Assembly (NCBI GenBank): GCA_903949285.1 | Contig: CAJAYT010000161.1 | Span: 1-46,625, forward strand | Origin: an uncultured Burkholderiales bacterium | Lineage (GTDB): Bacteria > Pseudomonadota > Gammaproteobacteria > Burkholderiales > Burkholderiaceae_C | DNA length: 46,625 bases | Direction: 5' to 3' | In this document: positions 26,412 to 35,283 of the stretch, in pieces | Numbering within the stretch: position 1 is the first letter of the stretch | Layout: every line of letters begins with the position of its first letter | Translations under genes and position numbers: made by a program | Notes under the pieces: model-generated | Database searches by the model: none | What the model was told of the DNA's origin: nothing | What the model saw: only the letters and a program-made list of their open reading frames with translations

Positions 26412-27608
26412 TTAATAATTCAAACCCATTGCCGAGCGCACATCTCTCATCGTTGCTTGAGCCACTTGGCGCGCTTTATCTGTACCGTTTTCAACGATTT
26501 CTCTAACAATTTTGGGGTTCGACATATAAGGCTCTGCACGTTCGAACATGGGTTGTTGTTCTCGCAAAATCCCGTCTATGACAGGTTGTTTACATTCTAA
26601 GCATCCAATTCCGGCGCTTTTGCACCCCTTTTGCACCCACTCTTGGGTGCTCTCATTGGAATACAAAATGTGGAATTGCCATACAGGACATCTACTAGGG
26701 TCTCCGGCATCTGTTCTTTTAATTCTGGCTGGATCTGTGGGCATGCGCCTGATCTTTTGCTCTAGATTGGCTTTTTCTTCTCGAATGGCGATTGAGTTGT
26801 TATAGCTTTTACTCATTTTTGCGCCGTCAAGTCCAGGCACCCTGCTAGCCTGTGTCAAAAGAGTTTGGGGTTCAATTAGGATTTCCTGCCCGGTCCCTTT
26901 CATATACCCTGTCAGTCGCTCTCGGTCCTGAGGGGTGAGTTGGGTTTGCTCGTTGATAAACCCAAGCGCTCCCTCTAAGGCCTTGAGGTCTCCAGCTTCC
27001 TGGAACTTTTTACGAGATTTTTCAAGTCTCTTTGCGCTCTCTGGGGGAATGGTGGATAAAACGGCTTGAACGCGCTGTTCGTAATCAAACTCGCGACCAT
27101 ACAAATGATTGAAGCGGCGGGCCACTTCGCGCGTTAACTCAACGTGAGAGGACTGATCCTCTCCAACGGGCACATATTTGGCCTTATAGATCAAAATATC
27201 TGCAGATTGCAAAAGCGGATAGCCCAAGAAGCCGTAAGTGGAGAGATCGTGATCTTTTAGTTTTTCTTGTTGATCTTTGTAGGTCGGAACGCGCTCTAAC
27301 CACCCTATGGGGGTTCCCATTGCGAGGAGTGTGAACAACTCAGCGTGTTCGGGAATTTTGCTTTGTAGAAAAATAGTGCATTGACTCGGATCGAGTCCAA
27401 CCGCAAGCCAATCGATCACCATCTCATAGACGTTTTTCTCGATCACCTCTCGGCTCTCATAATGAGTGGTAAGTGCATGCCAATCGGCGACAAAGTAGTA
27501 ACACTCCATCTCGCTTTGTAGGCGCACCCAATTTTTAAGGGCCCCGTGATAGTGACCCAAGTGGAGTGCCCCGGTAGGGCGCATGCCTGATAAAACGCGT
27601 TCTTTCAT
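26412..27608 (-). CDS. trpS: Tryptophanyl-tRNA synthetase
   Basis: Charges tRNA-Trp. The 398-residue class I enzyme has HLGH at residues 16-19 and KMSKS at 264-268. E. coli TrpS has 334 residues; the extra length is largely an insertion at about 175-245, before the KMSKS loop, as seen in other betaproteobacterial enzymes of about 400 residues. It starts 3 nt after the M50 peptidase gene ends, so the two are one operon. Confidence 0.96.
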   Translation of the reverse strand: MKERVLSGMRPTGALHLGHYHGALKNWVRLQSEMECYYFVADWHALTTHYESREVIEKNVYEMVIDWLAVGLDPSQCTIFLQSKIPEHAELFTLLAMGTPIGWLERVPTYKDQQEKLKDHDLSTYGFLGYPLLQSADILIYKAKYVPVGEDQSSHVELTREVARRFNHLYGREFDYEQRVQAVLSTIPPESAKRLEKSRKKFQEAGDLKALEGALGFINEQTQLTPQDRERLTGYMKGTGQEILIEPQTLLTQASRVPGLDGAKMSKSYNNSIAIREEKANLEQKIRRMPTDPARIKRTDAGDPSRCPVWQFHILYSNESTQEWVQKGCKSAGIGCLECKQPVIDGILREQQPMFERAEPYMSNPKIVREIVENGTDKARQVAQATMRDVRSAMGLNY

Positions 27609-27611
27609 GGA

Positions 27612-28280
27612 TTAGCGAAACAAAAGTTCGAGAGGATGGAGGGCAATGTCTAATGTCGTAAACGTAAGCCCCATGATAGGAGTCATCCAAATGGGGTTAA
27701 TGATGTTTAAGAAGACCATAACCATCACAATATAAAACCCGTAAGGTTCTATACGAGAAAATTCCATTGCCATTTTGCGCGGCAGTAAGCCCACCAAAAC
27801 ACGACCTCCGTCCAAGGGGGGCACGGGAAAGAGATTAAAAGCAAACATGACGATGTTGACCAAAACGCCTGCTTTACACATTTCCAAGAAAAACGTTTCA
27901 TCAAAGTTAAAGCCTAGAAGAGTGTACAAAGCCACTCCCCAAATAAAGGCTTGCATTAAGTTCATGACTGGACCGGCTAAAGCTACCCAAACCATATCGC
28001 GTTTAGGGTTGCGCAGGTCACCAAATCGAACGGGCACTGGCTTGGCATAACCAAAAAGAAAGGTCCCAGCAGTAGCAAAATAAATGATGAGTGGCATGAT
28101 GAGTGTGCCTACCGGATCAATATGGGGCACTGGGTTGAGCGTTACCCTTCCCAAAAGCCAGGCTGTATTGTCACCAAAGTATTTCGCCGCGTACCCATGC
28201 GCCGCCTCGTGCAAGGTAATTGCAAACAACACCGGTAAGGCGTTGACTGTGACGGTTTGAATGAGGTGAGAGATATCCAC
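27612..28280 (-). CDS. M50 (site-2) family membrane metalloprotease
   Basis: A 222-residue integral membrane zinc protease of the compact site-2 group without a PDZ domain. The HExxH motif is H24-E25-x-x-H28 (ITLHEAAHGY), and the third ligand is in PPLDGGRVL near residue 155. About six hydrophobic segments are present. Substrates are unknown. The GTG start at 28280 has no in-frame ATG near it. It is the first gene of an operon with trpS, an arrangement I recall from other Burkholderiales. Confidence 0.9.
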   Translation of the reverse strand: MDISHLIQTVTVNALPVLFAITLHEAAHGYAAKYFGDNTAWLLGRVTLNPVPHIDPVGTLIMPLIIYFATAGTFLFGYAKPVPVRFGDLRNPKRDMVWVALAGPVMNLMQAFIWGVALYTLLGFNFDETFFLEMCKAGVLVNIVMFAFNLFPVPPLDGGRVLVGLLPRKMAMEFSRIEPYGFYIVMVMVFLNIINPIWMTPIMGLTFTTLDIALHPLELLFR

Positions 28281-28457
28281 ACATGCATTTTCTCACTTGA
28301 ATGACTAAAAAAGGCTAAAAATATTGCTAAAGTGATTATTTTTTACCACAAATGGGTGAATATGCCTAATACATTACTACTCTTTTAGTGGAAATCTACA
28401 CAATTTCGTTTGCTAAGACCTAATTAGTCCTTTCGGATTCATAGCAAAACTTTCCGC

Positions 28458-29093
28458 TTACAGTCCCAATGTAGCCAATTCGCCGCGACCTTGGCGAATA
28501 AGCACCGCAGCTCCCCCATCCCCCATGGGCGTAAGGTCAACAACCGTGGTCGGATCTAGGTGACAAGCGCCTGCGTCAATGATCACGTCAATGGAGTTAT
28601 GGAACCTTTCCTCGATCAAGTCGGGATCATTAATGGATTCGCTCTCGCCAGGTGCAATCAGCGTTGTTGAAAGTAGGGGGGCTCCGTGGTTGGCCAACAG
28701 CTCAAGCAAAACTGCATGATCAGGGACTCTGAGTCCAATAGTCTTACGTTGGGGGTGACAAACCCTTCGCGGCACTTCCTTGCTGGCTTCCAATATAAAA
28801 GTAAAGGGCCCAGGGGTTGCCGATTTGATTAAGCGAAATTGTCGGTTATCAACTCTGGCGTAGTGTGCTAACTCCGAGAGGTCTTTGCAAATCAAGGTGA
28901 GGTGGTGCCGCTCATCGACACCGCGGATTCTTCGAATCTTATCAACCGCCGCCTTATCCTCTAGGTGACAAACGAGCGCGTAGCTGGAGTCCGTTGGAAC
29001 GGCTGCGATACCACCTCCCGCTAAAATTTTTGCGGCTTGTTTTAAAAACCTACTCTGCGGGTTGTCTGGGTGAACGATAAGGCGAAGGGTCAT
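28458..29093 (-). CDS. yciO: YciO/YrdC/Sua5 family protein
   Basis: A 211-residue protein close in pattern to E. coli YciO: LIVHPDNPQSRFLKQAAKI at the start, PTDSSYALVCHLEDK, TPGPFTFILEASKEVPRR and RKTIGLRVPDH. The fold binds ATP and threonine or carbamoyl groups in TsaC, which makes threonylcarbamoyl-AMP for tRNA. YciO itself is a paralog with a less settled role, so I avoid tsaC. ATG 29093 is preferred over a longer frame that would overlap the DMT gene. In E. coli yciO follows rnm; here a DMT permease gene lies between them. Confidence 0.87.
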   Translation of the reverse strand: MTLRLIVHPDNPQSRFLKQAAKILAGGGIAAVPTDSSYALVCHLEDKAAVDKIRRIRGVDERHHLTLICKDLSELAHYARVDNRQFRLIKSATPGPFTFILEASKEVPRRVCHPQRKTIGLRVPDHAVLLELLANHGAPLLSTTLIAPGESESINDPDLIEERFHNSIDVIIDAGACHLDPTTVVDLTPMGDGGAAVLIRQGRGELATLGL

Positions 29094-29130
29094 GCTTAGG
29101 TGATCTGTAAAGTAGTTTATTGCACGTCGA

Positions 29131-30012
29131 TCAATGGACAATGCTGGGTGAGGGGTTGGGGGCGCCGCGCCAAGCAGCTGCGACGCCGAAAATGGCAATC
29201 AAAGCGATACCTACTAATTCAAGTCCCTGAGGGTTATATCCAAATACAACCCAACCCGTAAACCATGAAAAAACAATTTGCAGATATAAGTATGGTGCCA
29301 AACGATTGGCGGGAGCGTTGGAGAATCCAACGATCAACAAGTAATGACCTAAGGTGCCCGTCACTCCAGATAAACACATTAAGAGCCAAAAGGAAGTACT
29401 TAAATTAACGTCCCAGGACCATGGCACAAGGACAGAGCAAACTAAGAATCCGACCCACCCCGTAAAAAGATGTAACGTCATGGGGTCCTCGGTTCGTGAT
29501 AAGTAGCTCGTGAGCACTTGGTAGAGTGCATTGGAGACTGACATCGTAAGTGGGAATAGGGCGTCGTAGCCTTTTAAATTACCCCCTGGGCGCACAATGA
29601 TTAATGCTCCAATTAAGCCACCGACTACGCAAATATTTCTGAATAACGAGACGTGCTCCTTTAAAAAGAAATGTGACAAAACCATCACCAGTAAGGGAGT
29701 CAGCATCCCTATAGCGGCAAATTCTGCGACCGGCATTCTTTGTAGGCTAAGAAAAGCAAGGGCGCTACTCATCAAAAGTAACAAGCCTCTTAAGATCTGC
29801 AACTTCAATCGATTGGTTCTAAAAAGCGCTCGCCCCCTTTTTGGTAATAAAAAAGCGGCGCTTAAAGTCGAGTGAGCAGCGTACCTAAACCACATCACCA
29901 TCAAAAGGGGCACCGCACTCATAAGGTATTTGTTTGTCGTATCTAGGACCGAAAAACAAATTAGCGAACACACTAGAGAAATCACACCTAATAAAAACGG
30001 ACGGTTGGACAT
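29131..30012 (-). CDS. DMT superfamily (EamA) permease
   Basis: A 293-residue inner-membrane protein with about ten hydrophobic helices in two EamA repeats, for example FCFSVLDTTNKYLM-type and RMPVAEFAAIGMLTPLLVM segments in the first half and APANRLAPYLYLQIVFSWFTG in the second. Such proteins export or take up amino acids, nucleotides or other metabolites. The substrate cannot be read from sequence. It lies between rnm and yciO on the same strand. Confidence 0.88.
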   Translation of the reverse strand: MSNRPFLLGVISLVCSLICFSVLDTTNKYLMSAVPLLMVMWFRYAAHSTLSAAFLLPKRGRALFRTNRLKLQILRGLLLLMSSALAFLSLQRMPVAEFAAIGMLTPLLVMVLSHFFLKEHVSLFRNICVVGGLIGALIIVRPGGNLKGYDALFPLTMSVSNALYQVLTSYLSRTEDPMTLHLFTGWVGFLVCSVLVPWSWDVNLSTSFWLLMCLSGVTGTLGHYLLIVGFSNAPANRLAPYLYLQIVFSWFTGWVVFGYNPQGLELVGIALIAIFGVAAAWRGAPNPSPSIVH

Positions 30013-30080
30013 GGTGTGAATCAGTTAGTTGGGCGTTAAAGTTGATGAGCCCGGTGGGCATTGCGAGTGTGGCTTAGGAC

Positions 30081-30099
30081 CAGCAAAAGTGTTTTGCTG
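30081..30099. other. Short perfect stem-loop after rnm
   Basis: CAGCAAAA and TTTTGCTG are exact inverted copies around a GTG loop, about 15 nt beyond the rnm stop. No U-tract follows on the minus strand, so it is not a standard terminator. Confidence 0.45.
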
Positions 30100-30114
30100 A
30101 AGCGGTCAATTGTT

Positions 30115-30966
30115 TCAGTGCACTCGCTCATTCAGTAGGGTCCAAACGGGAGTCAAATCACGCGGTAATGCAGACAGTGAGCCCAGATCAAGTCTGCTCT
30201 CATGAGGGCTGTGAAAGTCACTTCCCCTGGATGCCAAAAGGTTGAATTCGCGCGCTACGTCTGCGTACCGAAGGGCTTCTGCGTCGGTATGACTGCCAGT
30301 TACCACTTCAATGCCTCGCCCACCGTGGGCAATGAATTCGGTGATCAGGGCGTACTCTTCGTTTGGACTAAACGCGTAGCGAGCCGGGTGCGCAATCACT
30401 GCGATTCCATTTGCGCCCGTAATCCATTTGACCGCGTCACCTAACTGGGCCCATTTGTGCTCGACAAAACCGGGTTTGCCTTCTGTTAGATATTTACGAA
30501 AAACTTCTGATGTTTCCGAGCAAACGCCACTTTCGACCAAAAACCTTGCGAAATGGGTTCTCGATATCAACTCAGGGTTGCCAACATATTTGAGTGCACC
30601 GTCGTAAGCGCCTTTGATACCCACTTTCTCTAGCTGGGCGGCCATGTCCTGGGCCCTTTCCTCGCGTCCACCGCGGGTTGCCAGCAAACCCTCAGCCATA
30701 GAAGCCTGTGTATGGTCAAACCCCAGTCCAACGATATGGACCGTTTTACCAGCGAAGCTGACGGATATTTCGGTACCCGTGAGGTAGGCAAGTCCAACCG
30801 CTTGGGCGGCTTTGATCGCGCGGTCTTGACCACCAATCTCGTCGTGATCGGTCAGTGACCAAAGATCTACCCCGTTTGACTTGGCACGCTGAGCGAGCGC
30901 CTCGGGTGTTAGGGTTCCGTCGGACACGATGGAGTGGCAGTGGAGATCGGCGTTTGAATAATTCAC
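30115..30966 (-). CDS. rnm: PHP domain phosphoesterase (RNase AM / nucleoside 3',5'-bisphosphatase)
   Basis: A 283-residue metal-dependent hydrolase of the TrpH/YciV group. The PHP metal ligands begin with DLHCH (H9, H11) and SDGTLTPEAL, then LTDHDE, GTEIS and the C-terminal SDFH. E. coli Rnm (YciV) trims 5' ends of rRNA and cleaves 3',5'-nucleoside bisphosphates. That activity is inferred by homology. It is followed on the same strand by a DMT permease and yciO, echoing the E. coli rnm-yciO pair. Confidence 0.88.
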   Translation of the reverse strand: MNYSNADLHCHSIVSDGTLTPEALAQRAKSNGVDLWSLTDHDEIGGQDRAIKAAQAVGLAYLTGTEISVSFAGKTVHIVGLGFDHTQASMAEGLLATRGGREERAQDMAAQLEKVGIKGAYDGALKYVGNPELISRTHFARFLVESGVCSETSEVFRKYLTEGKPGFVEHKWAQLGDAVKWITGANGIAVIAHPARYAFSPNEEYALITEFIAHGGRGIEVVTGSHTDAEALRYADVAREFNLLASRGSDFHSPHESRLDLGSLSALPRDLTPVWTLLNERVH

Positions 30967-31025
30967 CCCCCTATTTTAGACTGAGCTTGTGGGATTGTGT
31001 TTAAAGTTGAATTGAAGGTGAATCC

Positions 31026-31041
31026 GAGCACCTTAGTGCTC
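31026..31041. other. Perfect hairpin abutting the recJ stop
   Basis: GAGCAC and GTGCTC flank a 4-nt loop; the stem starts within the recJ stop codon. No U-tract follows. It resembles the stem-loops after metG, rnm and the CoA-binding protein gene. Confidence 0.45.
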
Positions 31042-32873
31042 TATTTTGAGGCCTCCACGTAAAGCTTCAACTTTTGTCTGCCCATCCATGTATCAAGTTC
31101 AACCTTGTAGACCAACTCGGTTTTGCTGCTGAGGGACTGAGTATGGTTAAACCAAATTGCATCGCACTCCACGCCGTGCAAAAGCACTTTCATGGATAAG
31201 TGCTTTTCTCCAACAATGCGTTGTTTAAGTATTTCAACAGAATTACAAAATAGGGGGGCAGGAAAGCCTTGCCCCCAAACTTGGGCTTGCAACGTTTGGA
31301 CAACTTCGGTGTTGAAATATTGTTCTTCTAACTCTCCGTCCGTCCAAAGTTCTTGCAAGCCTCGGATATCGCCGAGCCAAGCTTTAGTGACCTCTGATAA
31401 AGAACTTTCAAAGACTGAAAAATCTTTTTCTAAGATTGTGCAACCTGCTGCCATTGCATGACCACCGAATTTGATCAGCAAATGGGGATGTTGCTTGGAG
31501 ACCCAATCTAGCGCGTCTCTTAAATGAAAACCAGGGATCGAGCGCCCAGAGCCTTTGATGACTGCAACGCTTCCCTGGGGGGTGCTCATCTGACTGGGAG
31601 CAAAGACAAAGGTCGGCATATGATGACGATCTTTAATTCTGGAGGCCACAATACCGACTACTCCTTCATGAAAACTAGAATCAAATACACATAAGGCGTG
31701 ATTTTGGTTTGATTGCTTTAATGATTTTTGTGCTGCCGCCTCCCACGCTCCGTCCAACATCGTTGCTTCAACGCTGCGCCTTTGGACGTTAATGTTGTGT
31801 AACTCTTCAGCCAGGTGGTGTGCATGTTCATAAGAATCGCTCAGTAAGCATTCGATTCCAATGGTCATGTCCGCTAGACGTCCGGCAGCGTTAATACGAG
31901 GGCCAATAAAGAACCCAAGATCTTGCGCGCTTGCTTTAGATGCATCTTTATCACACACCTCAAATAGGCAGCGCAAGCCCACCGGCATATGCAACGCCCG
32001 GATGCGTCTGAGTCCTTGCTCCACCAGTCTTCTATTGTTAGCATCAAGTGAGACGACGTCGGCAACGCTCCCCAAAGCAACAAGAGGCAATAGCGTATCA
32101 AGTTTGGGTTGAGTGCGCGGTATGTGCTCCGGAAATCTACTGTTACCGTCTGCAGATTCACCAAAAATACCCAGTGAGCGCATGTGAGCGCGAAGACCGA
32201 GTAAGACGTAGAACATAACGCCGACACCAGAGAGGTGTTTACTCGCAAAATTGCAACCCGGTTGGTTCGGATTCACGATGGCGTTTGCGTTAGGAAGTTT
32301 TTGGGCCGGGAGATGATGATCGGTGATCAAAACTTGAAGGCCCAACTCCCTTGCCACTTGAACCCCCTCTAAGCTTGCAATCCCGTTATCCACTGTGATA
32401 AGAATCTGTGCGCCCGTGGATGCAACACGTTTGGAGATCTCTGGGGTCAGACCGTACCCATCTATCACTCTGTCTGGAACCAAGTAGCTTAGGTGCTTAG
32501 CACCCAGCATACCCAGTCCTTTGATAGCTAAAGCGCATGCGCTTGCACCGTCACAGTCGTAGTCTGCAACCACACAGATCGACTTGTTTTGCACAATTGC
32601 ATCAAAAAGCAAGGCGGCAGCGCTGGGCATGCCTAAGAGTGTTTCAGGGGATAGTAGGTGTTTCAGATCTGGATCTAAATCAAGCGCTTTATCCACTCCC
32701 CGACTGGCAAAAAGACGGGCCATCAAAGGATGTACCAAAGTAGGTGTGGTCTGGGAGGTCTGTGTATGGGAGGACTGTGTATGGGAGGACTGTGTATGGG
32801 CGGGCGGGTGCTCAAGCTGCCAAATAAGATGAGGATTTGGCGTACGTGTTTTGATAAGGGGCATATCACTCAT
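31041..32873 (-). CDS. recJ: Single-stranded-DNA-specific exonuclease RecJ
   Basis: A 5'-3' exonuclease in recombination and mismatch repair. The 610-residue protein has the DHH-family motifs VADYDCDGASACAL, TVDNGIAS and ITDHHLPA, a C-terminal DHHA1 motif GGHAMAAGC, and the OB-fold domain before the end. The N-terminus carries three or four copies of a five-residue HTQSS-type repeat (about residues 26-41) that is not in E. coli RecJ. It precedes the core FASRGV. It lies 37 nt after the RpfE-like gene. Confidence 0.95.
   Translation of the reverse strand: MSDMPLIKTRTPNPHLIWQLEHPPAHTQSSHTQSSHTQTSQTTPTLVHPLMARLFASRGVDKALDLDPDLKHLLSPETLLGMPSAAALLFDAIVQNKSICVVADYDCDGASACALAIKGLGMLGAKHLSYLVPDRVIDGYGLTPEISKRVASTGAQILITVDNGIASLEGVQVARELGLQVLITDHHLPAQKLPNANAIVNPNQPGCNFASKHLSGVGVMFYVLLGLRAHMRSLGIFGESADGNSRFPEHIPRTQPKLDTLLPLVALGSVADVVSLDANNRRLVEQGLRRIRALHMPVGLRCLFEVCDKDASKASAQDLGFFIGPRINAAGRLADMTIGIECLLSDSYEHAHHLAEELHNINVQRRSVEATMLDGAWEAAAQKSLKQSNQNHALCVFDSSFHEGVVGIVASRIKDRHHMPTFVFAPSQMSTPQGSVAVIKGSGRSIPGFHLRDALDWVSKQHPHLLIKFGGHAMAAGCTILEKDFSVFESSLSEVTKAWLGDIRGLQELWTDGELEEQYFNTEVVQTLQAQVWGQGFPAPLFCNSVEILKQRIVGEKHLSMKVLLHGVECDAIWFNHTQSLSSKTELVYKVELDTWMGRQKLKLYVEASK
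32746..32805. repeat. 15-bp in-frame tandem repeat in recJ
   Basis: TGTGTATGGGAGGAC occurs exactly at 32761-32775 and 32776-32790. A diverged copy (TGTGTATGGGCGGGC) is at 32791-32805 and a weaker one at 32746-32760. It encodes HTQSS repeats on the minus strand. A unit length divisible by three keeps the frame if copies are gained or lost. Confidence 0.85.
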
Positions 32874-32910
32874 TTGTTTTTATTTATCAATGGATGAAAA
32901 ATTTAAAGCC

Positions 32911-33954
32911 CTACTCGTTAAGACTGCGAGATATTTTGGATGTTCTTAAAAATGTCTTTAAGCGACGGGTCCAAGAAATCTCAAGCGGCGCAAGAGTGAT
33001 GCAAGCAGTGTCGTTGCAAAGACTTATCTGTGTGTCTTGCACTGCGTTGAGAAAAGCATCTAAATAGTGGGGGAGCATGGTTGCGTCAATTTCCTCCCAT
33101 TTTGCAGACCAGGCGCTCACCCACTGCGGGCTTAGGGGTTGCAAGATATCCATATCTTTTGAAGAAAAATCTACGACTTGAATGTTTGAGTAGAGTTCTT
33201 TTGTGTTCTGCAAGGCGTTGGCCTGTATAGCTCCAGTGCCACTTATCCAAAACGAGTTGATACCAACAGGGCGGTGGTCGTTGATGGGATGCTGATACAA
33301 CAGCATTTGCATCTCATTTTGCAATCTCCTAAGTGTTCTAGCGCTTTTGTGATGAGAGCTTTTGCCGGTACCTATCAAAAAATCATCAATAACCCGCCCC
33401 GATACCCGGTTGACGCTTGCGCTCGAGAGTGCATCAAAGTGATCGCTGTAAGCCAACCACTGGCCTGGTGGAAGTTGGGGGTGCGAGATAATATGGATGA
33501 AGTCCTCCTCAAAGTAAGGCTTCATGACTGTGAGGACCTCCTCGGACTCGGAGCGCGTGAGGCCGAGTGCGTTTGCATCCGCACTAAAGGTGACTTGTCC
33601 GTGTTGAACGTGCCAAGAACATAATGTGATGAAAGCCCAGTGATTGGCAACTGTTTTTGTGGTTCCTAGGAGACCAAACTCAACTGCCTTTAGGGCTGCA
33701 AATGGCAACTCCCCGTCCTCCAAGTTCCAGCCCATCCCTTGGGCAGCGGCCATCTCGGCCGGGGTGTTCAACGCGTCGTGTAAAACGCTCGCCTTGTGGA
33801 CAGGCTTGGAGAGCTTTAATATGCGCCTTAGATGAGGAACATCTAACTGGTCAATGAGTTGAAGAGATGACTTATCCTGATCCAGCCCTTGGGTGTAGGT
33901 ATCATTGGGGGGGAGGGCATGACTCAAGATGAGTTTTTTGGGAATGTTTTGCAT
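32911..33954 (-). CDS. RpfE-like regulatory family protein
   Basis: A 347-residue soluble protein. The block LRRLQNEMQMLLYQHPIND followed by INSFWISGTG (about residues 215-245), and the mid-part WHVQHGQVTFSADANALGL, match a family annotated variously as RpfE-type regulators or, probably wrongly, as phosphoglycerate mutases. In Xanthomonas rpfE affects virulence factor production and also lies near recJ. No catalytic motif is evident to me. I chose ATG 33954; a TTG at 33969 is in frame. Neither has a good Shine-Dalgarno sequence. Function is unknown; the link to recJ is positional. Confidence 0.68.
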   Translation of the reverse strand: MQNIPKKLILSHALPPNDTYTQGLDQDKSSLQLIDQLDVPHLRRILKLSKPVHKASVLHDALNTPAEMAAAQGMGWNLEDGELPFAALKAVEFGLLGTTKTVANHWAFITLCSWHVQHGQVTFSADANALGLTRSESEEVLTVMKPYFEEDFIHIISHPQLPPGQWLAYSDHFDALSSASVNRVSGRVIDDFLIGTGKSSHHKSARTLRRLQNEMQMLLYQHPINDHRPVGINSFWISGTGAIQANALQNTKELYSNIQVVDFSSKDMDILQPLSPQWVSAWSAKWEEIDATMLPHYLDAFLNAVQDTQISLCNDTACITLAPLEISWTRRLKTFLRTSKISRSLNE

Positions 33955-33959
33955 GATGT

Positions 33960-33979
33960 GATTGTGCAAGATTGTGCAA
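33960..33979. repeat. Direct repeat of GATTGTGCAA in the rpfE-like/lolC spacer
   Basis: Two exact 10-bp copies stand side by side at 33960-33969 and 33970-33979, one helical turn apart. Related TTGTGCGA and CTGCGCAA strings follow within 35 nt. The block lies between two divergent genes and could bind a regulator. Confidence 0.55.
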
Positions 33980-34035
33980 AGGGATTGCTTGTGCGAGGTG
34001 CAAACTGCGCAATATTAATTTGAAAGATTATTATT

Positions 34036-35283
34036 TTGTTTGAATTATTGATTGGATGGCGATACACGAGGGCGGGGAAGTCTACGCGTAAAAACGGTTT
34101 TATATCCTTTATCTCTGCCGTATCCATGACGGGCATTGCGCTAGGGGTGGCTGCGCTCATTATCGTCTTGAGTGTGATGAACGGTTTTCAAAAAGAGGTC
34201 AGAGACCGAATGATCGCGGTGCTCTCGCATGTGGAGATTTTGTCTGCAAGTGGAGAGAGTGTTGAGGATTATGAGAGCGTTAAAGCATTGGCGTTGAAAA
34301 ATACTGAAGTCTTGGCTACTGCTCCGTTTGTTTATGCTCAAGTGCTGATGGCGCACGGAGAAGACATGAGGGGTGCACTGGTGCGCGGAATTGACCCTGC
34401 TCAAGAGGCCGAGGTTACAGATGTGGTGACCCAGTTGCCACCTTCCGTTCAGGCTCAACTGTTGCCTGGATCCTATAACGTTGTGCTGGGAATAGAGCTT
34501 GCCCGCTCATTGGGTGTGAGCGTAGGAGAGCCAGTGACCCTCATTGCGCCCGAGGGCCAAGTGACGCCAGCGGGGGTGATTCCTCGTTTAAAGCAGTTGC
34601 GTGTAGTGGGTGTATTGGATACAGGGCATTACGATTTTGATTCAAGTTTGGCACTCATCTCTATTGATGACGCTGAGCGTATCTTCAGGCTCACTGGTCC
34701 GATGGGGATGCGCTTAAAGGTTAAAGATCCTCAGGGCGCTCGACAAGTAGCTGATGATTTACTGCAGACCCTTCCCCCTCAACTTTTTGTGAGGGACTGG
34801 ACGCGACAAAACAAAACATGGTTCAGCGCAGTACAAATTGAAAAGCGGATGATGTTCATTATTTTGACCTTGATCGTTGCAGTTGCAGCATTCAATTTGG
34901 TGAGCACGCTTGTTATGACCGTGACTGATAAGCGGGCGGATATTGCTATTTTGCGCACGATGGGCGCAAGCGCGCGCTCTATTTTGTTGATCTTTATGGT
35001 TCAAGGCGCGCTCATTGGCGTTGGTGGGACCTTGATCGGGGCGGCTTTGGGTTTGGGGGTTGCCTTTAATATAGATGTGATTGTGCCGGCCATTGAGCAT
35101 TTGCTGGGGATGAGTTTTCTGCCGCGAGATATTTATCTCATCAGTAAAATGCCCAGTGATCCCCAATCGGCCGATATAGTGCCTATCATTTTTATCTCTT
35201 TAATCATGTCACTTTGCGCCACCCTTTATCCGAGTTGGCGCGCGAGTCGCGTTCAACCTGCACAGGCCCTAAGATATGAATAA
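34036..35283 (+). CDS. lolC: Lipoprotein-releasing ABC transporter permease (LolC/LolE)
   Basis: A 415-residue inner-membrane permease that extracts outer-membrane lipoproteins and passes them to LolA. The N-terminus FELLIGWRYTRAG and the first helix (ALIIVLSVMNGFQKEVRDR) match LolC/E. A large periplasmic domain follows, then three more helices at the C-terminal end. The start is a TTG at 34036 with only a weak GAAAG upstream. It overlaps lolD by 8 nt. No second permease gene follows, so this protein may act as a homodimer. Confidence 0.92.
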   Translation: MFELLIGWRYTRAGKSTRKNGFISFISAVSMTGIALGVAALIIVLSVMNGFQKEVRDRMIAVLSHVEILSASGESVEDYESVKALALKNTEVLATAPFVYAQVLMAHGEDMRGALVRGIDPAQEAEVTDVVTQLPPSVQAQLLPGSYNVVLGIELARSLGVSVGEPVTLIAPEGQVTPAGVIPRLKQLRVVGVLDTGHYDFDSSLALISIDDAERIFRLTGPMGMRLKVKDPQGARQVADDLLQTLPPQLFVRDWTRQNKTWFSAVQIEKRMMFIILTLIVAVAAFNLVSTLVMTVTDKRADIAILRTMGASARSILLIFMVQGALIGVGGTLIGAALGLGVAFNIDVIVPAIEHLLGMSFLPRDIYLISKMPSDPQSADIVPIIFISLIMSLCATLYPSWRASRVQPAQALRYE

